Below, in pieces: positions 14,619-21,489 of a stretch of 64,000 bases of DNA. The notes beneath the pieces are model-generated. The model was not told where the DNA came from, made no database searches, and saw only the letters and a list, made by a program, of their open reading frames with translations. Location: the NCBI RefSeq assembly GCF_030268965.1, contig NZ_BSSE01000016.1, positions 62,001 through 126,000 on the forward strand, in the 5' to 3' direction. Positions within the stretch are counted from its first letter, which is position 1. Every line of letters begins with the position of its first letter. The stretch is from Microtetraspora sp. NBRC 16547 (GTDB lineage: Bacteria; Actinomycetota; Actinomycetes; Streptosporangiales; Streptosporangiaceae). A program made the position numbers and the translations under genes.

Positions 14619-15812
14619 GTGACCGTCCCCGCTGCCCGCTCGCAAGTCCCGCCCCAATCCTCGGCCGAAGTCCTGCCCCAATCCTCGGCCGAAGCTTTGC
14701 TCCAAGCCCCGGCCGAAGCCCTGCCCCAATCCTCGGCCGCCGGTGCCGATCGCGCCGGATCCTCCGCCGGACTCCAGAGCGCCCCCGCCGGGGCCCGGGT
14801 GCGGGACCCGTTCCTGGACAACGCCAAGTTCCTGGCCATGATCCTTGTGGTCTCCGGGCACCTGATCGAGGACCTGCGGGACGTGGAGATCGCGCACGCG
14901 CTCTACTTCTTCGCCTACCTGTTCCACATGCCGCTGTTCATCATGGTCAGCGGCTATCTGTCGCGGAACTTCACCTTTTCGGGGGGCAAGGCGAGGAAGC
15001 TGATCAGCGGGCTGGCCGTGCCGTACGTGATCTTCGAGATCGCCTACTCGCTGCCCCGGTTCTTCCTGTACGGCAAGCTGCAGATCAGCCTGCTCGACCC
15101 GTACTACCTGACCTGGTTCCTGATGTCGCTGTTCCTCTGGCGGCTGTCCACGCCGGTGTGGCAGCAGCTCAGGTGGCCGTTGGCGGTGGCAGTGGGGCTG
15201 TCGCTCCTCTCGGGGACGAGCCCGCTCCCCGACGAACTGTCCATGAACCGCACGCTCGGCCTGCTGCCGTTCTACGTGCTCGGCCTGATGCTCAGGCCGG
15301 AGCATCTGGACCTGCTCAAGAGACCGTGGGTACGAGCCGCCGGCGCGCTCGTTCTCGTCGCCGGGATCGGCACGGCTCTGGTCGTCCACCGAGCCGTGCC
15401 GACCGAGTGGATCCGCTGGCGGCACGCCAACACGATGATCGGCGTGGACGACCTGACCGGCACCCTGATCAGGCTCGCCATGCTCACGACGGGGGCGATC
15501 CTCGTCATGGCGTTCCTCGCCGTCACCCCGGCCCGCCGTACGTGGTTCACCGGGCTCGGCGCCGCGACCATGTACGCGTACCTGCTGCACGGGTTCGTGG
15601 TGAAGGTCGTCGAACGGTTCCACGACGCGCTGGTCACCCCGCTGGGCGTGGCAGCGATGATCCTTTTCGGTGTGCTTCTCTCCGCGGTGCTGTGTACGGA
15701 GCCGGTGCGGCGGCTGTTCCGCTGGGCCGTCGAGCCGGACATGTCCTGGGCCTTCACCCGGATCCGGCGCCCGGCGCGAGGGCGATCCGATCGCCCGGAG
15801 AAAACGGCGTGA
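14619..15812 (+). CDS. Acyltransferase 3 family membrane protein
   Basis: About 397 residues with ten predicted membrane helices. VRDPFLDNAKFLAMILVVSG followed by HMPLFIMVSGYLSRNF and LTWFLMSLFLWRL is the pattern of integral-membrane O-acyltransferases (fucose 4-O-acetylase/OpgC-like) that acetylate or succinylate extracellular glycans. The N-terminal 45 residues are a cytoplasmic disordered stretch of PQSSAEALP-like repeats coded by a 27-bp unit (about 14650-14740). GTG at 14619 is my preferred start; a TTG at 14577 is also open, and neither has a clear ribosome site. The acceptor could be the surface polymer made by the 21-31 kb region, but that is inference. Confidence 0.85.
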   Translation: MTVPAARSQVPPQSSAEVLPQSSAEALLQAPAEALPQSSAAGADRAGSSAGLQSAPAGARVRDPFLDNAKFLAMILVVSGHLIEDLRDVEIAHALYFFAYLFHMPLFIMVSGYLSRNFTFSGGKARKLISGLAVPYVIFEIAYSLPRFFLYGKLQISLLDPYYLTWFLMSLFLWRLSTPVWQQLRWPLAVAVGLSLLSGTSPLPDELSMNRTLGLLPFYVLGLMLRPEHLDLLKRPWVRAAGALVLVAGIGTALVVHRAVPTEWIRWRHANTMIGVDDLTGTLIRLAMLTTGAILVMAFLAVTPARRTWFTGLGAATMYAYLLHGFVVKVVERFHDALVTPLGVAAMILFGVLLSAVLCTEPVRRLFRWAVEPDMSWAFTRIRRPARGRSDRPEKTA

Positions 15813-15999
15813 CCCTGAATTTGCCGGAATCCCGATTCGACCGGGAAAATCGGGGGAGTTTCTCCTCGGAACCCGCCGCGAGAACCGTGACGATAATCAC
15901 GATGAGAACTGCGACGAGAACCGGTCCGGCAACCTTTTGCGAAATAGGCGGGAATCGCGGGCGTCGCTGTCGGATGAAATTTCGGAACATGACGTTCAC
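15754..15999 (-). CDS. Possible small single-pass membrane protein, 81 aa
   Basis: A GTG-started frame whose product has a basic N-terminus (FRNFIRQRRPRFPP), one convincing membrane helix (VAGPVLVAVLIVIIVTVLAA) and a polar C-terminus. It overlaps the 3' end of the acyltransferase gene by 59 bp on the opposite strand. Third-position GC is lower than in its neighbours and no strong ribosome site is seen. The helix is the only argument for a gene. Confidence 0.3.
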   Translation of the reverse strand: MNVMFRNFIRQRRPRFPPISQKVAGPVLVAVLIVIIVTVLAAGSEEKLPRFSRSNRDSGKFRVTPFSPGDRIALAPGAGSG

Positions 16000-16101
16000 G
16001 TATCGATGCGAGGGGTTGTGTTGCGATGTCGGAACGTTTCGCGGAGGGTGTTCGTTGTGCGGGTCGATGGCATGTCGGCGCGGACGGCGTACGTCGTCGT
16101 G

Positions 16102-16126
16102 GGGTGACCGTCAGGGGCGGTCACCC
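16102..16126. terminator. Stem-loop (9-bp arms) in spacer before nfeD-like gene
   Basis: GGGTGACCG (16102-16110) pairs with CGGTCACCC (16118-16126) around TCAGGGG. It may end transcription from the acyltransferase gene before the NfeD-flotillin unit. The rest of 15813-16198 holds only the weak minus-strand ORF and is less GC-rich than average. Confidence 0.45.
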
Positions 16127-16198
16127 GTGATGACGTGGTGCACGCATTCGGGGTAACGTGCGCATTCGCGATGTAAGTGAAGACGGCGGGGTGGCACG

Positions 16199-16399
16199 GT
16201 GGTCGGCAAGCAGGGCAGGGTCACGGGCAAGATCGGCCCGGGCCTTGTTGGTGAAGTGATGGTGCCGATCCGAGGGGGAGTCGAGGCGTTCTACGCGCAT
16301 CCGAACCTTCCGGAGGAGGAGATCCCGGTCGGGTCGCTCGTCATCATTGTGGAGTATTCGCCACCGCGCACGGTCTACGTCACGCGTGCGATCGCCTGA
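16199..16399 (+). CDS. Stand-alone NfeD-like OB-fold protein
   Basis: A 66-residue beta-rich protein (GKQGRVTGKIGPGLVGEVMV, PVGSLVIIVEYSPPRTVYVT) resembling the soluble C-terminal OB fold of NfeD, the standard partner of SPFH/flotillin proteins. The membrane segments of full NfeD are absent. GTG at 16199; the flotillin gene starts 26 bp after its stop, so the pair form one operon. The assignment rests on gene context plus the G-x-V-G-x2-G pattern and beta-strand spacing. Confidence 0.65.
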   Translation: MVGKQGRVTGKIGPGLVGEVMVPIRGGVEAFYAHPNLPEEEIPVGSLVIIVEYSPPRTVYVTRAIA

Positions 16400-16425
16400 C
16401 CCTGTCCCCTCAAGTGGAGGCGTAG

Positions 16426-17910
16426 ATGACCACGCAATTTATCGTTATCGGCGGCGCGATCGTCGTCGCCCTCATCGTCGTCGCCCTGTTGTTCAAGGCC
16501 ATCTGGCGGGTGGCCGAGCCCAATGAGGCGCTCATCATCTCGGGCCTCGGCGCTCACACGAAGAACGAACTGGCCGACAGCCTCGGGTTCAAGATCATCA
16601 CGGGTAAGGGCACGGCCGTGCTCCCGGGGTTCCAGACCGCGCGGCGCCTCCGGCTGGACAGCCGGGCGACCAACCTGCAGGTCTCCTGCGTCACCCAGCA
16701 GGGCATCCCCGTCCAGGTGCGCGGCGTGGTGATCTACAAGGTCGGTGACGACTTCACCAGCATCGCCAACGCGGCCCGGCGCTTCCTCGACCAGCAGGAC
16801 TCGATGAACGGCGCGATCCACGAGCTGTTCACCGGTCACCTGCGCTCGATCACCGGCAACCTCACCGTCGAGGATCTCATCCTGAACCGCGAGCGGCTCA
16901 CCAGCGAGACGCGCAGTTCGGCCGCCGACGAGATGAGCAAGCTGGGCCTGGTCGTCGACTCGCTGCAGATCCAGGAGATCGACGACGAGACCGGTTACAT
17001 CGTCAACCTGGGCAAGCCGCACGCCGCGAAGATCGCGGCTTCGGCCCGCATCGCCGAGGCGCAGCGCGACCAGGAGGCCACCGAGGCCGAGCAGGTCGCC
17101 GCGGCCAAGAAGGCCGCCGCGATCCGCGAGTCCCAGATCCAGCAGGCCGGTTACCAGGCCGAGGTGGACCAGGCCGCCGCGAAGGCCCGGCAGGCCGGCC
17201 CGCTGTCGGAGGCCACCGCCCGCCAGGAGGTCGTCGTCCAGGAGACCCGGGCCGCCGAGCTGGAGGCCCAGCTCTCCGAGCAGCGGCTCCAGTCCCAGGT
17301 GCGCAAGCCCGCCGACGCCAAGGCGTACGAGACCGTGACGCTCTCGCAGGCCGAGCGTGACGCCCGCATCGCGCAGGCCGAAGCCGAGGCGCGCGAGACC
17401 GAACTCCGCGCCGCCGCCCAGGCGTCCCAGGTCAAGCAGGCCGCGGCGGCCGACGCCGAGTCCGTGCGACTCCGTGGAGAGGCGGCCGCGGCGGCGACCA
17501 AGGCGACGGGTGTCGGTGAGGCCGAGGCGGCGAAGGCGAGGGGCCTGGCCGAGGCTGAGGCGGCCCGCGCCCGCGGTCTCGCGGAGGCTGAGGCGGCCAA
17601 GGCGAAGGGCCTGGCCGAGGCTGATGCGATCCGCGCCAGGTCCGAGGCGCTGGCCGAGAACCAGGAAGCCGTCATCGCCCAGCAGCTCGCCGAGAACTGG
17701 CCGCAGATCGTCGAGGCCGGAGCCAAGGCGTTCGGCAACGTGGACCACATGGTCGTCCTCAACGGTGCCCAGGGCATTGAGGAGATGCTCGCCAAGGCCC
17801 TGACGCTCGGCGGCACCGGCCTGGGCCTGGCCCGCACCCTGCTCTCCGGCGGCACCCCCGCCAGCCTCAACGGCTCGGAGCCCGATTCCAAGAAGGCCGT
17901 CGACTCCTGA
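16426..17910 (+). CDS. Flotillin-like SPFH-domain protein
   Basis: A 494-residue membrane scaffold protein. ATG at 16426 follows GGAGG. It has one N-terminal helix (IVIGGAIVVALIVVALLF), an SPFH/PHB domain from about 28 to 190 (RVAEPNEALIISGLGAHTKN, FQTARRLRLDSR, VQVRGVVIYKVGDDF), then a long Ala/Glu-rich coiled coil (about 200-410) with the EAEAAKARGLAEAEA repeats typical of flotillins, and a C-terminal oligomerisation segment. Flotillins organise membrane domains and affect signalling and envelope processes. The NfeD-like partner precedes it and a strong terminator follows. Confidence 0.92.
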   Translation: MTTQFIVIGGAIVVALIVVALLFKAIWRVAEPNEALIISGLGAHTKNELADSLGFKIITGKGTAVLPGFQTARRLRLDSRATNLQVSCVTQQGIPVQVRGVVIYKVGDDFTSIANAARRFLDQQDSMNGAIHELFTGHLRSITGNLTVEDLILNRERLTSETRSSAADEMSKLGLVVDSLQIQEIDDETGYIVNLGKPHAAKIAASARIAEAQRDQEATEAEQVAAAKKAAAIRESQIQQAGYQAEVDQAAAKARQAGPLSEATARQEVVVQETRAAELEAQLSEQRLQSQVRKPADAKAYETVTLSQAERDARIAQAEAEARETELRAAAQASQVKQAAAADAESVRLRGEAAAAATKATGVGEAEAAKARGLAEAEAARARGLAEAEAAKAKGLAEADAIRARSEALAENQEAVIAQQLAENWPQIVEAGAKAFGNVDHMVVLNGAQGIEEMLAKALTLGGTGLGLARTLLSGGTPASLNGSEPDSKKAVDS

Positions 17911-17934
17911 CGGCACGCGTCCACTGAAGGCACA

Positions 17935-17973
17935 CGGCCGCCCCGCTATCAGCGGGGCGGCCGCTTTCGTTTT
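17935..17973 (+). terminator. Factor-independent terminator after flotillin gene
   Basis: CGGCCGCCCCGC (17935-17946) pairs with GCGGGGCGGCCG (17952-17963) around TATCA, followed by CTTTCGTTTT. It is the clearest intrinsic terminator in the window. Confidence 0.92.
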
Positions 17974-18158
17974 CCCGTCTTACCAGCGCTGACCTTCCGG
18001 GCCCGCCCCTCCCTGACGTCCCGGCCCACCCGGCGAGGCGTACTTCCCGGGACGCGGAAATTTCTGCGGTTCGGCGAGAAATGGTGGCCTTGATCGACAC
18101 ATAGGAAGGGTGTCGGTATTTCGCACTTCCAAAGGAAGCAGGGCCATGGGAACCACAC

Positions 18159-18707
18159 GTGGATGATCCACGCTTGGCCAGATTCGAGGCCGTCTACCGA
18201 GAGACATTTGGCCAAATCACCGCGTATGCCGTGCGCCGCTGCGATTCGCCGCAGGATGCGGCGGACATCGTGGCGGAGACCTTCACCATCGCCTGGCGGC
18301 GGATGGACGAGCTGCCACCGGGGAAGGAGGCCACGCTGTGGCTGTACGGCGTGGCACGCAACGTGCTGGCCAACCATCGCCGAGGTGAGATCCGCCGCCA
18401 GGCGCGCAGCGTCGAGCTCGACGTTGAGATGGTCGATCTCTACGGGGCCGCCCCCGACACCGGAGTCGAGCTGACGGCCATCGCCGAGGTCTTCCGGAGC
18501 CTGCCGGACGACGACCGCGAACTGCTGTCGCTGGTCGCCTGGGAGGGGCTGGACCGCCGGCAGATCGCCACCGCGCTCGGCGTGTCGCGCAACGCCGTAC
18601 GCATCAGGCTCCACCGCGCCCGCAGGCGCTTTTCCCGCGCGCTCGTCGAAGCGGGCGTCCACCTGACACCAGAAAGCCGGCTGCTGCCGGCGGGGAGGTC
18701 ACTGTGA
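18159..18707 (+). CDS. ECF sigma factor
   Basis: A 182-residue RNA polymerase sigma factor of the short (region 2 + region 4) type. Region 2 spans about 8-72 (FEAVYRETFGQITAYAVRRC, DAADIVAETFTIAWRRMDEL, LYGVARNVLANHRR) and region 4 about 120-170 (SLPDDDRELLSLVAWEGLDR, ALGVSRNAVRIRLHRARRR). GTG at 18159. The stop overlaps the start of the next gene by 4 bp, so it is translationally coupled to a single-pass membrane protein that probably restrains it. Confidence 0.94.
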   Translation: MDDPRLARFEAVYRETFGQITAYAVRRCDSPQDAADIVAETFTIAWRRMDELPPGKEATLWLYGVARNVLANHRRGEIRRQARSVELDVEMVDLYGAAPDTGVELTAIAEVFRSLPDDDRELLSLVAWEGLDRRQIATALGVSRNAVRIRLHRARRRFSRALVEAGVHLTPESRLLPAGRSL

Positions 18708-19681
18708 AGCACATCGACGAGATCGAGACGATGATGCGGCCACTGGCCCGGGTCGCGCCCGGGAGGTCGGGAGGCAGCCCGTCCGGCGCGGGGGCGCGGA
18801 CGCTGCTGGCGTCGATCACGTCCGAGGATCCCGGTACGGCCGTCGCCACGCCGCGCCGTGTCCAGCGCTACGGTCCCCGGCGGTTGGTCCTGGGCCTGGC
18901 CGCCGCGGCCGTGGTCGCCACTGGCATCGTCGTCGACCCGAGCCTGCTGCGGAACGGCCACAGCGTCTCCGCCGCCTACGCCGTCACCAAGGACTCCGAC
19001 GGGATCGTGTACATCCAGGTCCGCGACTTCCGGGACGCTGCGGGATTGAGGAAGCGACTGCGGGAGCTGGGCGTCCCCGCCATCGTCGACCACGTCCCCC
19101 AGGGACAGATGTGCCGGGGACCGCGTGCGACACCTATGGAAGACATTCCGTCCGGCCTGTACTCCGTGCCGGAGAACATTCCCGGTGAGAGGAACGGCTG
19201 GCAGATGCGGATCGACACCAAACTCTTCGAGCCGGGCCAGACCTTCGTCTGGACCATCACCGACCTGCCTGGTGGGGGCAGCAGCACGAGCACCATTCTC
19301 ATGAAGGACCCGGTGGCGCCCTGCGTGCTCGTGCCCGACGACACCCCCAAGATGAAGGAGGCCGACTCGAAGGTCCGCCGGGCGACCCGCAAGGGCGGCT
19401 CGCTCGCGGGATACCGGGTGGACGAGAAGACCGTGGGCGAGGTCCTGCCGGAGATCGAGAAGCGCGGACTGAAGGCCGTCTACCTGATCATGGCCATCCC
19501 TCCGGGGAACCCGGGTGGCTTCGGGGAACTGCGCACGCAGGAGAAGCCCGTCGGGAAGGACTGGGTCGTCTGGGAGGCGGAAGACGTCACATCAGGGGTG
19601 GTCCGCTTGCTCGTCACGGACAAGCGTTACGACAAGAACCCGGTCTACGGCGGCCCGCGCGACAACGTCATCCGCGACTAG
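18704..19681 (+). CDS. Single-pass membrane protein coupled to ECF sigma (putative anti-sigma partner)
   Basis: A 325-residue protein with a cytoplasmic N-terminus of about 62 residues (MKHIDEIETMMRPLARVAPG), one membrane helix (RRLVLGLAAAAVVATGIVV) and an extracytoplasmic domain with two cysteines. The architecture and the 4-bp overlap with the sigma gene match the CU044_5270-type membrane proteins that accompany actinobacterial ECF genes and are thought to act as anti-sigma factors. There is no HxxxCxxC zinc motif. The ligand of the outer domain is unknown. Confidence 0.7.
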   Translation: MKHIDEIETMMRPLARVAPGRSGGSPSGAGARTLLASITSEDPGTAVATPRRVQRYGPRRLVLGLAAAAVVATGIVVDPSLLRNGHSVSAAYAVTKDSDGIVYIQVRDFRDAAGLRKRLRELGVPAIVDHVPQGQMCRGPRATPMEDIPSGLYSVPENIPGERNGWQMRIDTKLFEPGQTFVWTITDLPGGGSSTSTILMKDPVAPCVLVPDDTPKMKEADSKVRRATRKGGSLAGYRVDEKTVGEVLPEIEKRGLKAVYLIMAIPPGNPGGFGELRTQEKPVGKDWVVWEAEDVTSGVVRLLVTDKRYDKNPVYGGPRDNVIRD

Positions 19682-19946
19682 CCGAACCTCCGCCGTGGCC
19701 CGCGGCCGGCCAGTCCGCCACGGAAGCGGCGAAACTGTCCAGCGCTGTGCGCGGGTCGTCCTCCGCGGCCACGTGATAAAGCCCGCCGTACCGCCTGGCC
19801 AGATGACCGAGGAGGAAGCTCTTGCCTTGACGACGATGGCCGTAGACCACCGCAAGGTTGGGCCCGGGGGCGGGGTTGGTCACGAACCGTACGAGCTCGT
19901 CCCACTCAGTATCGCGGTCGAAGATCTCGCGGGGCTTGGCCTGCAT
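19668..19946 (-). pseudogene. Truncated AAA ATPase (N-terminal fragment)
   Basis: 92 residues: MQAKPREIFDRDTEWDELVR, then VVYGHRRQGKSFLLGHLARR with a Walker A motif, ending in ADWPAAGHGGGSA. The opening is closely similar to the complete ATPase at 47318 (MQTTGKPERLFGRDAEWREL; VYGRRRQGKTLML). Walker B, the sensor and the whole C-terminal nuclease-like half are gone: the frame stops 14 bp inside the end of the adjoining membrane-protein gene. ATG at 19946 is preceded by GTGGAG. I read it as a 3'-truncated relic; expression as a small NTP-binding peptide is possible. Confidence 0.75.
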
Positions 19947-19948
19947 CG

Positions 19949-19983
19949 CATCTAACTCCACTTCGACGAAATGGGTTTAGATG
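19949..19983. promoter_or_regulatory. Inverted repeat upstream of truncated ATPase
   Basis: CATCTAA (19949-19955) and TTAGATG (19977-19983) are inverted repeats 21 bp apart, immediately upstream of the fragment's start codon. Placement parallels the much longer palindrome before the intact homologue at 47.3 kb. Confidence 0.4.
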
Positions 19984-20017
19984 AGTTCAGCCACTAACCG
20001 GAGGAAGGGGAGGCTTG

Positions 20018-20137
20018 ATGCAGACGGGCGTGGACTCGGCTCAGTGGGCCTCGGAGCCGGTCACGTTGCCGGTCTCGGCGCGGACGCGGGGCATGAGCAG
20101 CTCCGAGCCCAAGAACACCGTCGACACCGCCTCCTGA
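20018..20137 (+). CDS. Candidate short peptide gene, 39 aa
   Basis: ATG at 20018 follows an unusually purine-rich leader with two overlapping ribosome sites (GAGGAAGGGGAGG, 20001-20013). The peptide (MQTGVDSAQWASEPVTLPVS then ARTRGMSSSEPKNTVDTAS) has third-position GC in all but one codon. There is no homology I recognise and no cysteine. The antisense frame shares its wobble positions and is equally GC-rich, so codon bias alone does not prove it. The remaining spacer to 20213 shows nothing else. Confidence 0.35.
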   Translation: MQTGVDSAQWASEPVTLPVSARTRGMSSSEPKNTVDTAS

Positions 20138-20213
20138 CTCGGGCAGCGCGTGCCCGCCGTCCGGGCGGGTACGCGCCCCATCGCATACGGGCATCCGCCG
20201 TGTTCGCGGGTGG

Positions 20214-21179
20214 TCAGCGCCAGTAGTCGTCGTCGGGAAGCCGCACCCACATGTCCGGAGTGTCGGTGAACGCTCGGGCGTCGGGTAGCCGCAGGCCGGC
20301 TCTCGCGCAGCAGTAGGCGACGGCGTGCCCCTGGTAGAGAAACGTCGTGAGGATCTCCAGGGCCGACATGCGGGAGTCCACGCTTCCGCCGCCGGGGTGG
20401 GTGTCCCAGTCCTCGGTCACGCCGTCGCGGAAGACGCCTCCCTGGTTGCCGCTCTTGGGGTTGGCGAACATGGAATAGCAGACGGTGCCCGCGGAGAGCC
20501 GCTCACCGACACCAGGGGCGGACAGGGCGTAGCCGCACACCTGGCTAAGTACGCAGCCGCCGGGAACGTCGGTGATCCCGGCGAGGGCCAGTGACGCGTC
20601 CATGTCCGCGAAGGGATCTTCCATGATCTCCTCGACCTCGGCCTCGTCGGCGGGCACGGCCGCGAGGCGGCGCGCCGCCTCGGCCGCGTCGATCCCGGCC
20701 ACGCAGGCCAGACTCATGCCGTCGTCGTCCCAGCTTCCCAGGCTCGTGATCAGCCGTTGGGCCTCGGCCACCGCGGCGGTCTCCTCGGCGGACAGGCCGA
20801 CACCGCCCGGCGGTGTGCCGAACAGGCCGGGGTGGCGGGTGACCAGGCTGAGCCGTCCGGGGGACCAGCCGGACATCATGGGCCGCCACGGGTCGGCCCC
20901 GGCCGAGACGAGGGCACGGGCGTTGTCCGGTCGATTCTCGAAGACGGCGTCCCACAGCGCGGTGCGGCCGTCGGACTCGGCGTCGACGTCGGTGATCCGC
21001 CGGGCCAACTCGGCCACCACCTCGGACGAGCCCTCCCTTGCCGCCGTCTGCAGCGCCGACTCCCAGACGTGGGGGCCGGAGTCGGGGTCCGCCCCGGCGT
21101 CGAGCCGGGCGCGGATCACGTCGAGCTTCGTCCAGTCCTGCCAGCCGATGCCGGACCATCCGGACGATGAAAGGACCAT
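20214..21179 (-). CDS. Ankyrin-repeat domain protein
   Basis: 321 residues; ATG at 21179 follows GAGGAG. At least two ankyrin-like repeats are visible in the first third (VIRARLDAGADPDSG / ALQTAAREGSSEVVAELARR and DGRTALWDAVFENRPDNARA / LVSAGADPWRP). The middle is acidic and helical, and the C-terminal part has several cysteines and the DDYWR end; I do not know that domain. No signal peptide. The family type (soluble ankyrin protein with an unknown C-terminal domain) is common in actinomycetes, with no assigned role. Confidence 0.75.
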   Translation of the reverse strand: MVLSSSGWSGIGWQDWTKLDVIRARLDAGADPDSGPHVWESALQTAAREGSSEVVAELARRITDVDAESDGRTALWDAVFENRPDNARALVSAGADPWRPMMSGWSPGRLSLVTRHPGLFGTPPGGVGLSAEETAAVAEAQRLITSLGSWDDDGMSLACVAGIDAAEAARRLAAVPADEAEVEEIMEDPFADMDASLALAGITDVPGGCVLSQVCGYALSAPGVGERLSAGTVCYSMFANPKSGNQGGVFRDGVTEDWDTHPGGGSVDSRMSALEILTTFLYQGHAVAYCCARAGLRLPDARAFTDTPDMWVRLPDDDYWR

Positions 21180-21333
21180 GACACTCCTCGGGGGAACGTG
21201 ACGATCATGTCCCGCCCGATCATGGCGTACGAGTCCGACAGAAGGTAAGTGAATTCGGCAGCCCACCGGCGGCCGACTTCACCTCCACCTCTGCGTAGTC
21301 CCCACCGGTAGCCCGTAGCCTCGCGACGGATTC

Positions 21334-21388
21334 AAACGTAACCACGCTCCGGTTGCATTTACCGGGCTTCTGGTTACATTTCCCGGGC
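21334..21388. promoter_or_regulatory. Candidate operator cluster, GGTTACATTT-type boxes
   Basis: AAACGTAACC (21334-21343) and GGTTGCATTT (21351-21360) form an inverted repeat (8 of 10), and the second box recurs as a direct copy with flanking bases: GGTTGCATTTACCGGGC (21351-21367) and GGTTACATTTCCCGGGC (21372-21388), exactly 21 bp apart, or two helical turns. The cluster is AT-richer than its surroundings, about 155-210 bp upstream of the ankyrin gene (minus strand) and just past the end of the glycosyltransferase gene. No gene is convincing in 21180-21489. Confidence 0.5.
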
Positions 21389-21489
21389 CCGTGCGTCGGA
21401 CGTAGCCGCGGCAAGCTCGGCGGGCGCGATCGCGTCCAGGCCGTGATCTCGGCGTACGAGTACGGCCTGGTACGGAGGACACACAAGGA

